Made by a program: the position numbers and the translations under genes. The notes beneath the pieces were generated by a model. That model searched no databases and was not told where the DNA came from. It saw only the letters and a list, made by a program, of their open reading frames with translations. DNA of 38,381 nt from contig JAJQIG010000040.1 in assembly GCA_021199335.1 (NCBI GenBank), positions 22,818-61,198 on the forward strand, written 5' to 3'. This DNA is from Oscillospiraceae bacterium (GTDB lineage: Bacteria; Bacillota; Clostridia; Oscillospirales; Ruminococcaceae). Below, piece after piece: positions 31,598 through 38,381 of the stretch. Position 1 is the stretch's first letter, and every line of letters begins with the position of its first letter.

Positions 31598-34147
31598 TGT
31601 TTTTGCTTCATACCATGTGAAGCCCTTTCCCACATCCGCCGTAAGGGGAACGGAAAGGCTTGCGGCGCTGTTCATTTCCTCGCCGAGGACTGCCGCCGCT
31701 TTATCGGCATCCTTTTCCGATACTTCTATGATAAGCTCATCATGAACCTGGAGAATAAGCCTTGCGTCAAGCTTTTCTTTCCTTAAGCGGGCAAAAACCT
31801 TTACCATTGCAATTTTAATTATATCCGCCGCTGTGCCCTGAATGGGCGCATTCATTGCCGCGCGTTTTCCGAACGCTTGAAGATTCTTATTGGAATTCTT
31901 CAGCTCGGGAATATATCTTCTTCTTCCATAGAGCGTTACTGCGTATCCCTTTTCCTGCGCATCCGAAACGGCGTTATCCATGAACTCCTTAATTTTGGGA
32001 TAATTCGCAAAATAATTTTTGATGTAACGCTCCGCCTCCGCAACGGAAACATCTATGTCATTTGAGAGCGAATACGCTCCTATGCCGTAGACTATTCCGA
32101 AGTTAACCGCCTTTGCCGCGCGGCGCATTTCACTTGTTACCATTTCGGGCGGCATATCGAAAACCTGAGCCGCAGTCGCTGTATGAATATCCATTCCGTC
32201 AAGAAAATTTTTCCGCATATTTTCATCGCCGCTCATTGCCGCAAGAATCCTCAGCTCAATCTGACTGTAATCCGCATCGAGGAGAACATAGCCGTCTGCG
32301 GCGGTAAAAAATCGGCGCATATTTCTGCCAAGCTCTGTGCGAACGGGAATATTCTGCATATTGGGCTCGGTGGAAGAAATTCTGCCCGTTTTGGTTTCCG
32401 TCTGCTTGAAAACCGAGTGAACTCTGCCGTCCGCTTCAACCTCTTTAAGCAGCCCGTCAACATAGGTTGAGCTTAGCTTTGTAAGCTGTCGGTACTGCAG
32501 GATAAGGTCGATAATCTCATGCCTGCTGCGAAGCTCCTCAAGTACCTCCGCATTGGTTGAATAGCCTGTTTTGGTTTTCTTCCTTGCGGGGAGTCCCATT
32601 TCCTCAAAAAGAACCGTTCCGAGCTGCTTCGGCGAGCTTATGTTGAACTCATGCCCCGCCATAAAATAAATCTGCTGTTCAATTCCGTTTATATCTGCGG
32701 AAAGGCCCTCGCCAAAGTTCCTTACTCCCTCCGCATCAACACGCACGCCCCAATACTCCATTGAAGCGAGAACCTCAGTAAGCGGCTGTTCAACCTCATT
32801 AAAAAGCTGCTCCATTCCGTTCCTTTTGACTTCCTCGTAAAGAACCTCGCAAAGACCGAAAAGGCTTGCAATATCGCTGTTTTCCCCCATATCGTCATAA
32901 TACGGTGAGTTATATTCGGCACACATTCTATCAATTGTATATTCGGAAGAGGACGTATTAAGCATATAACCGAGTATGTCAGCATCGGCAATAAGTCCTT
33001 TCAGCTCCCCGCCGTTTTCAAGGCAGAATCTGTAAGCGCTTTTTGCCCTAAAAGCGTACTTCCTGCAGCCGGAGGTTAGGAATTCAAGCTGTTTTTCCTT
33101 ATCATTAATTGTAACTATACCGTCATTGTACGCTATTTTTAAATTACCTTCGGTATAAATAAACGAAACAATACTTTCCGTATGAATAATTTCATTAAAT
33201 AAGCCGTCATCAAGGGTCTTGACGGAATAATTTATCCTGCAAATAGGCTCCTTTTCGGAAAGGGAATCCTCCGAATCAGCCGAGGGTTCAAGACCGAACT
33301 TTTCAAGGAGCTTAAACATTTCAAGCCTTGTAAGAAGGGCAGAAACCGCCCTTTTATCGGTTTCTGCAATAAGATAGCTTTCGGGATTTATATCAATCGG
33401 GGCGTTACAAACAATGGTTGCAAGCCATTTGCTGTGCCTTGCGTCATCCTCCCCCGATTCAAGCTTCGCAAGGACAGATTTTGTAGCTGAAAGACTGCCG
33501 TTTTTAAGATTTTCATAAAGCTGTTCGATTGTGCCGTTCTCCCTTACAAGGGCGAGAGCGGTTTTTTCTCCGATTCCCTTTACTCCGCTGATATTATCGG
33601 AGCTGTCGCCCATAAGCGCCTTGAGGTCGATAAGCCGCAGGGGATCGAAGCCGTAATCCTCGGCAAATTTATCGGGGGTATACACCCTAAGCTCCTTTGT
33701 GCCGTGAAGAAGAACCGTTACCTTATCGTTCACAAGCTGGAGCGAATCCCTGTCACCCGTAAGAATAACGCACTCGTTTCCGCTGTCGCTGCACGCTTTG
33801 GAAAGCGTTCCGAGAATATCATCCGCCTCAAATCCCTCCGCTTCAAGGACATGAACTCCTATCCCACGGAGAAGCTCCTTTATAATCGGCATCTGCTGCG
33901 CAAGCTCCTCGGGCATACCATGGCGGTTGGCTTTATATGCGGGGTCAGCCTTATGCCTGAATGTGGGCGCGCGAAGGTCAAAGGCGCAGGCAACCGCATC
34001 GGGGCGCTGCTCGCCCTTAATTTTAAGATAGATATTCATAAAGCCCGTAATGGCATTTGTATATACACCGTCCTTGTTGGAAAGCATTTTTATTCCGTAA
34101 AAAGCACGGTTCATTATACTGTTTCCGTCTATTGCAAGAAGCTTCAT
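31595..34147 (-). CDS. polA: DNA polymerase I
   Basis: An 850-residue repair and Okazaki-processing polymerase. The N-terminal 5' nuclease (MKLLAIDGNSIMNRAFYGIK, GDSSDNISGVKGIG) is present. The middle domain lacks the DxE exonuclease signature, so 3'-5' proofreading is probably lost, as in Bacillus-type enzymes. The polymerase motifs are intact: A (LLDADYSQIELRILA), B (RRAAKAVNFGIVYG) and C (VHDELIIE). Start at ATG 34147, with GGAGG 9 nt upstream; the upstream part of the frame overlaps the argS terminator. Follows argS. Confidence 0.98.
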   Translation of the reverse strand: MKLLAIDGNSIMNRAFYGIKMLSNKDGVYTNAITGFMNIYLKIKGEQRPDAVACAFDLRAPTFRHKADPAYKANRHGMPEELAQQMPIIKELLRGIGVHVLEAEGFEADDILGTLSKACSDSGNECVILTGDRDSLQLVNDKVTVLLHGTKELRVYTPDKFAEDYGFDPLRLIDLKALMGDSSDNISGVKGIGEKTALALVRENGTIEQLYENLKNGSLSATKSVLAKLESGEDDARHSKWLATIVCNAPIDINPESYLIAETDKRAVSALLTRLEMFKLLEKFGLEPSADSEDSLSEKEPICRINYSVKTLDDGLFNEIIHTESIVSFIYTEGNLKIAYNDGIVTINDKEKQLEFLTSGCRKYAFRAKSAYRFCLENGGELKGLIADADILGYMLNTSSSEYTIDRMCAEYNSPYYDDMGENSDIASLFGLCEVLYEEVKRNGMEQLFNEVEQPLTEVLASMEYWGVRVDAEGVRNFGEGLSADINGIEQQIYFMAGHEFNISSPKQLGTVLFEEMGLPARKKTKTGYSTNAEVLEELRSRHEIIDLILQYRQLTKLSSTYVDGLLKEVEADGRVHSVFKQTETKTGRISSTEPNMQNIPVRTELGRNMRRFFTAADGYVLLDADYSQIELRILAAMSGDENMRKNFLDGMDIHTATAAQVFDMPPEMVTSEMRRAAKAVNFGIVYGIGAYSLSNDIDVSVAEAERYIKNYFANYPKIKEFMDNAVSDAQEKGYAVTLYGRRRYIPELKNSNKNLQAFGKRAAMNAPIQGTAADIIKIAMVKVFARLRKEKLDARLILQVHDELIIEVSEKDADKAAAVLGEEMNSAASLSVPLTADVGKGFTWYEAKT

Positions 34148-34194
34148 TATTTTTGACCTCCGTTTAAAGGAACAAGCGAATGTTTCTCGTTCCG

Positions 34195-34244
34195 AAAAAA
34201 TCCCCGTAGTATCGGGTTCGTTCCGCAAAACGCAAAAATCGGGG
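34195..34244 (-). terminator. Probable argS terminator
   Basis: On the minus strand CCCCG (34244-34240) can pair with CGGGG (34206-34202), followed by A and TTTTTT (34200-34195). A smaller CCCG-ATACTA-CGGG stem is an alternative. Lies 52 nt past the argS stop, before polA. Confidence 0.5.
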
Positions 34245-34295
34245 AATAACAGCAACCGTCATAAACGCCCATTGCCCCTTATTTATCCGCCGTTT

Positions 34296-36047
34296 TTACA
34301 TATTTTCAACAGTGCTTATTCCGAGAATATCAAGGTGCTTGACAATTATTGCCCTTGTCAGCTTCGCAAGCGCAAGCCAGCTTGATTTCTTCTTCTCATC
34401 CTGTTCGTTCATAATGTTGTTCTCATGATAAAAACGTGAGAATGAAACGGCAAGCTGATATGCGTTTTCACAGATATAATTCGGCGCTTTTTCGTCAAGC
34501 GCATAGCTGAAAGCATTTCCCGTCATTATAATTTTAAGCACAAGCTCACGCTCAGCGTCGGTATAAATTCCGTTTAATTCAGCCTTGAAGTCCCCTGCCT
34601 TTTTCATAATGGAATTAATTCTTGAAACAGTGTAAAGCAGGTAAATTCCCGTTTTTCCCTCCGCAGACATAAATTTGTCAAGGTCAAAAATATAATCCTT
34701 TGAACGGTGATTTATAAGATCCCCGAACTTTAACGCAGCCATTCCAAGCTTGCGGGCATAATCCTCACGGTCGTCCTCATCGACAAAGGAGGAGCTTGTA
34801 AGGCGTTCAAGGGATGCGTTTGTAACCGTTTCAATAAGGTCGGAAAGGCGCATAACTCCGCCGTCACGGGTTTTGTAGGGCTTTCCGTCGCTTCCGTTCA
34901 TTGTGCCGAAGCCCAAAAATTCAAGCTCGGTTTCCGCAGGGACAAGCTTCGCACGTCTTGCGCAGCGGAAAACCTGAGTAAAGTGAAGCTCCTGCCGCTT
35001 ATCAACAACGTACCAAATTTTATCGGGGGCAAAGTCCTTTTCCCTCTGGATAATGGTTGCAAGGTCGGTCGTTGCATAAATGCTTGAATTATCCGACTTG
35101 CGGACGATAACCGGCGGCATAGGCGCTTTATCCGATTCCTCCGCAACATCAACAACAAGCGCGCCGTTGCTCTCATAGGAAAGTCCCTTATCCTCAAGAA
35201 TTTTCATAAGCTCGGGGATATATTTATCCGCATCGCTTTCGCCGTACCAATAATCGAAGTCAACATCGAGCCTTTGATAGTTTGATTTAAGGTCGGCGAC
35301 GGATGTTCTTAAAATTTCCTTCCAAAGGGCGATATAACCCGCCCTGCCGCTTTGAAGCTCAAAGGTAGCGGTATGCGCCTTTGCCTTAAATTCCTCATTC
35401 TCCTTGCTTTTTTTGCTTGCGAACGGATAAACCTCGCAAAGCAGCTCCGCATTAAGCGTCGGAACGCTGTCGGTGTCGGGGTTAAAGCTTTCCTTAAAGC
35501 ATTCCCAATCAGGGTAACGTTCATTCAGCTCCGCAATAACAAGACCTATCTGCAAGCCCCAATCTCCAAGGTGGACATCGCCGTAAACGGTATTTCCGCA
35601 GGCTTTTGCAAGACGTTTCAGCGATTCGCCTATAACAGCGGAGCGGAGATGCCCTATGTGGAGCGGCTTTGCAACGTTCGGGCCGCCGTAATCTATTACG
35701 ATGGTCTGCGGCTTTTCCGACTGAGGTATTCCCAAGAACCTATCCCCCTCGATATCCTTTGCGACTTTGAGCATATATTCATCATTAAGCGTAAGGTTGA
35801 GGAATCCGGGTGCGACTGCCTCCGCACTGCTGAAAATTCCCTCCTCACGAAGAACCGCCGCAACATTTTCGGCAATCATAATCGGGGCTTTTTTGTACAG
35901 CTTTGCTCCCGCAAAAGCGCCGTTGCACTGAAACTGGCAAAGGTCAAGCCGATCCGATGCGGCTACAACGCCGAGCTTCGGGTCATATCCGCACCTTCCG
36001 AAGGCGGATGAAACTATATCGGTTAATATTTTTGTAACAGGCTGCAT
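34296..36047 (-). CDS. argS: Arginyl-tRNA synthetase
   Basis: A 583-residue class I synthetase that charges tRNA-Arg. The HIGH motif is intact (GGPNVAKPLHIGHLRSA). The N-terminal Arg-specific domain and the C-terminal helical anticodon-binding DALR-type domain (LLYTVSRINSIM) are visible. The KMSKS region is degenerate, as is common in ArgRS. A good promoter lies 34 nt upstream and there is no T-box. AAGGA lies 10 nt before the ATG. Confidence 0.98.
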   Translation of the reverse strand: MQPVTKILTDIVSSAFGRCGYDPKLGVVAASDRLDLCQFQCNGAFAGAKLYKKAPIMIAENVAAVLREEGIFSSAEAVAPGFLNLTLNDEYMLKVAKDIEGDRFLGIPQSEKPQTIVIDYGGPNVAKPLHIGHLRSAVIGESLKRLAKACGNTVYGDVHLGDWGLQIGLVIAELNERYPDWECFKESFNPDTDSVPTLNAELLCEVYPFASKKSKENEEFKAKAHTATFELQSGRAGYIALWKEILRTSVADLKSNYQRLDVDFDYWYGESDADKYIPELMKILEDKGLSYESNGALVVDVAEESDKAPMPPVIVRKSDNSSIYATTDLATIIQREKDFAPDKIWYVVDKRQELHFTQVFRCARRAKLVPAETELEFLGFGTMNGSDGKPYKTRDGGVMRLSDLIETVTNASLERLTSSSFVDEDDREDYARKLGMAALKFGDLINHRSKDYIFDLDKFMSAEGKTGIYLLYTVSRINSIMKKAGDFKAELNGIYTDAERELVLKIIMTGNAFSYALDEKAPNYICENAYQLAVSFSRFYHENNIMNEQDEKKKSSWLALAKLTRAIIVKHLDILGISTVENM

Positions 36048-36080
36048 TTTAAATCATTCCTTCTTTATCAAATCCAAAAT

Positions 36081-36109
36081 ATTATAGCACAGATTTGCAA
36101 TTATTTCAA
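36081..36109 (-). promoter_or_regulatory. SigmaA promoter for argS
   Basis: Minus strand: TTGAAA (36109-36104), a 17-bp spacer and TATAAT (36086-36081), 34 nt upstream of the argS ATG. The -35 box overlaps the stop codon region of the methyltransferase gene. Confidence 0.85.
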
Positions 36110-38121
36110 GTGGGGGACCGCTTATTCCGGCCTTCCCCCGAATTTCTCCCCTGCACAGCTGATTTTATCGTTTTAATATGCTCGGGTGAAAGGCGATATA
36201 ACCCCATTATATCGTCATCAAGCGCTTCATACATATCCCCGGTTCCCCCGTCAATGCTCATTATGCGGTTCACCCTTTCCGTAATCCTCTCCTGAATGTC
36301 CTGCGAAGCAAACGGTATCGGCACAGCTTCGATATGCGAACGCAGCAGCTTTACTGAATTAAACGTTTTTTGAAGAAAAAAAGCCGTCACGCTTGAATTC
36401 AGTATAGCCAGAATATATTTTATATGTAAACCCTCAATTTGCGGAATAAGGATATTACAGCTGTTCAGCGAAAGCGTTCCCGCATCATCATATGCAAAAA
36501 CAGGCGCTTCGCCTATAAAGCGGTAAAGCAGCTTTTCGGGAGCGCGATATATCTCCTCGGGCGCTGACTGCTGGAATTTGCTCGGCTCAAATAAAATGTA
36601 GCTGCCGGCGGGCTTGATTTTGTATCTTGAAATGTCGCTGCCCCTTAATATCGGCTCATATCCCGCCCTTTTTTCGGCTGATAAGCAATCCCCGTTTCCG
36701 CCCGTTACAATCCCAAGCGCAAATTTGGCGTTATTGCGAAGATACACTGCATTATCCGCCGAGGATATTTTATTCAGGCAGTCATTTTCCTCATCGGTTA
36801 CATCAAGCGAAAGCGTTATATTATTGCCGAAATATCGCGATTGATTTATTGTAAACTCCCGCATTTTCGTCCAAACGCTGCAGCCCTTAATTTCCTTGCG
36901 GCAATCCTTGACGGCTCCCAAAATAACCGCAGGACACTGTATCCCTTTAAACGCATTGCCAAGATATGCGGCAAATTTAAGAGAACAGCTGTTCATTATT
37001 ATTCTCCTTGTTTCAAGGTGAGCCGCAGCCGTAAGCAAGGTTTTGGGGAGAACATATGCCAGGGCGCCGTTGTCTTTAAGCAGCGAAATGCCCTTTTCGA
37101 TAAAAAGGTCAAACGATTCTATACCGCTGCCCGCCGCAGTTTTATATTTCGCCGAGAGATACCTCCTGTCCTCCTCGGAAAATTCATATCCCCACGGCGG
37201 ATTTCCAATAACCGCATCGTATCTGTCCGTAATTTCCGCTTTAAGGGAATCCTCAACGGCAAAGTGACTGTATAATTCATCAGCCGAAATGTTCTCCGAA
37301 AGCAAAAAAACGTTGATTCTTGTTATCTGAACGCTTATTTCGTCAATATCCCGCCCGAATATATTATGAACCGACGCTCCCATATTAATAAGGCATATCA
37401 AAAAATTGCCTGTTCCGCAGCATGGGTCAAGGAAAGCTTTCCCCTCAAAATCCATAACGTGCCCAAGGCTCTCCAAAAGCCTGCGCACAATCCGAGTGGG
37501 AGTATAATACGTCCCCGAGGATTTTCTCTTTTGCATTCCCGTTAAGGATATGTAGATAAATCCCAATGTGTCCTCGGTGGGGTCAAATGCTATTTGCTCG
37601 GAAAAGTCGGAGATTTCGGAGATAAAATCATCATTCACGTTATCCGTTTTAAGCAAATCCCTTACAAGCAGGCGGAACACATCATTGCAAGGCTCTGCGG
37701 CAAGAAATTCCCGCAAGCCAATCGAAGCCCTATTGCGGCTCTGACAGTAAAGCCTAACCGCAGAATCGGCAAGCAGTATTCGCATCCTCTCTTCGGAAAG
37801 CATTCCATCCAATGCCAATAATTTTTGAGCGGCAACCAAATTCCTCTTATTGTGAATGTAATCCTTATACAAGGCTTTTCCGCCGACTGCCGTTTTATTG
37901 CGTCTGCTTTTAAGGCGCAAATTCTTTCCCGATTTTATTTCAAGCCGCAGTCCTTCGATATAATTTATATCGAACTGCATATTCTCGCCGCTGGGCGTAA
38001 GTTTGCCGAGCTTTATCCAATTTTTTGCCGTTGCGGGTGATATTGAAAGCATACCGCAGGCTTCATTTAGTGAAATAAGGCTCTGCGGCTCCTTTGAAAA
38101 ACACGGTTGCCTTTCTGACAT
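36106..38121 (-). CDS. N6-adenine DNA methyltransferase, TaqI-like, with HTH
   Basis: A 671-residue protein. Residues 14-45 form a MerR-like helix-turn-helix (SLNEACGMLSISPATAKNWI). The methyltransferase core has motif X (GTYYTP, 203-208), SAM-binding motif I FLDPCCGTGNFL (230-241) and catalytic motif IV NPPW (307-310). The C-terminus (about 470-640) resembles a TaqI-like target-recognition domain. There is no nuclease motif or partner restriction gene in the window, so it may be a solitary, regulatory or type IIG-remnant enzyme. Start ATG 38121, with GGAG 9 nt upstream; the frame extends to 38190 through a hairpin, which argues against the longer form. Confidence 0.9.
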   Translation of the reverse strand: MSERQPCFSKEPQSLISLNEACGMLSISPATAKNWIKLGKLTPSGENMQFDINYIEGLRLEIKSGKNLRLKSRRNKTAVGGKALYKDYIHNKRNLVAAQKLLALDGMLSEERMRILLADSAVRLYCQSRNRASIGLREFLAAEPCNDVFRLLVRDLLKTDNVNDDFISEISDFSEQIAFDPTEDTLGFIYISLTGMQKRKSSGTYYTPTRIVRRLLESLGHVMDFEGKAFLDPCCGTGNFLICLINMGASVHNIFGRDIDEISVQITRINVFLLSENISADELYSHFAVEDSLKAEITDRYDAVIGNPPWGYEFSEEDRRYLSAKYKTAAGSGIESFDLFIEKGISLLKDNGALAYVLPKTLLTAAAHLETRRIIMNSCSLKFAAYLGNAFKGIQCPAVILGAVKDCRKEIKGCSVWTKMREFTINQSRYFGNNITLSLDVTDEENDCLNKISSADNAVYLRNNAKFALGIVTGGNGDCLSAEKRAGYEPILRGSDISRYKIKPAGSYILFEPSKFQQSAPEEIYRAPEKLLYRFIGEAPVFAYDDAGTLSLNSCNILIPQIEGLHIKYILAILNSSVTAFFLQKTFNSVKLLRSHIEAVPIPFASQDIQERITERVNRIMSIDGGTGDMYEALDDDIMGLYRLSPEHIKTIKSAVQGRNSGEGRNKRSPT

Positions 38122-38140
38122 TTTTCCACACTCCAACAGA

Positions 38141-38184
38141 AAAGACCCAACCTGTTCAGAAAAAATGATTGGGTCTTTATTTTT
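38141..38184. terminator. Hairpin directly before the methyltransferase gene
   Basis: A perfect 10-bp stem AAAGACCCAA / TTGGGTCTTT (38141-38150, 38169-38178) with T-rich ends: TTTTCTG leftward, TATTTTT rightward. It lies 20 nt upstream of the methyltransferase ATG and could terminate transcription arriving from the right, or act as an attenuator for that gene. Confidence 0.6.
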
Positions 38185-38219
38185 ACGCATAAAATTTCGA
38201 TACCACTTCGGCGGCTGTT

Positions 38220-38324
38220 TTATTCATCAAGCATTTCAGCAACCTGCTCGCCATCGACTATCTGAATTTCCCTTATCGCAGAGATGCATTGACATTTAAA
38301 ATTGCCGTCAAAAGGGTCGGTCAT
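38220..38324 (-). CDS. 34-codon ORF beside the repeat
   Basis: A short frame (MTDPFDGNFKCQC... ending VAEMLDE). It has no ribosome site and an in-frame stop 6 nt upstream; the hairpin repeat begins 6 bp beyond its ATG. It may be the 3' remnant of a gene truncated by the repeat, or chance. Function unknown. Confidence 0.25.
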   Translation of the reverse strand: MTDPFDGNFKCQCISAIREIQIVDGEQVAEMLDE

Positions 38325-38329
38325 CAGAT

Positions 38330-38381
38330 TTCAAGCGCAGCTTTAACAAGCTGCCAAAATTGCGAAGCAATTTTGCAAGCC
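38330..38381. repeat. Hairpin-chain dispersed repeat, copy 2 (partial)
   Basis: The last 52 bp of the window are identical to 20756-20807 and include the first two hairpins of that element. The remainder lies beyond the window edge. Confidence 0.95.

Noticed and set aside
36048-36080. T-box leader upstream of argS
   Set aside because: Only about 34 nt separate the promoter -10 box from the start codon, far too short for a T-box.

Overview
The window looks like a chromosome segment from a low-to-mid GC Bacillota, most likely class Clostridia and perhaps a gut Oscillospirales/Ruminococcaceae relative. Three things suggest this: the housekeeping gene order (ylxM-ffh ... rpsP-khpA-rimM-trmD), an HPr with both His15 and the regulatory Ser46, and strong GGAGG ribosome sites with several TTG/GTG starts before purine-rich leaders. 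No rRNA or tRNA gene is visible, so the taxonomic call is inference.

Layout. (1) 1-480 is mostly non-coding, with a short 26-bp tandem repeat and a terminator. (2) 480-5366, leftward: an HPr gene with its own promoter, then the SRP/ribosome-maturation operon, read from a consensus promoter as ylxM, ffh, two small membrane genes, rpsP, khpA, rimM, trmD. (3) 5386-7454, leftward: a PHP-domain phosphoesterase coupled to a PepV-like M20 peptidase. (4) 7582-10977, leftward: a membrane-anchored polysaccharide deacetylase, a bactofilin with a long disordered N-terminus and a four-helix membrane protein, an apparent envelope/cytoskeleton unit. (5) 11044-14791, leftward: fabD, a lipoprotein, an AroE-family dehydrogenase and a two-helix membrane protein. 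(6) 14865-23686, rightward: a type II fatty-acid synthesis operon, fabH-fabG-fabF-accB-fabZ-accC-(two zinc-ribbon genes)-accD-accA-acpP, with a long structured leader and a strong terminator. FabD is divergent, and no enoyl-ACP reductase is present in the window. (7) 23799-26983, rightward: a single gene for a membrane-anchored PAS/degenerate GGDEF/EAL protein carrying a roughly 28-residue-period glycine-rich solenoid at its C-terminus. (8) 27110-31555, rightward: a MoxR ATPase / DUF58 / transglutaminase-like operon. (9) 31595-38121, leftward: polA, argS and a solitary TaqI-like N6-adenine methyltransferase with an N-terminal helix-turn-helix.

Most of the content is conserved core metabolism. 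The unusual parts are: the EAL-solenoid fusion; a hairpin-chain dispersed repeat (20756-20880, with a second 52-bp identical copy running off the right edge) that truncates a duplicated zinc-ribbon gene inside the acc operon; structured non-coding stretches in the fab leader and between rpsP and khpA; and the deacetylase-bactofilin-membrane protein cluster.
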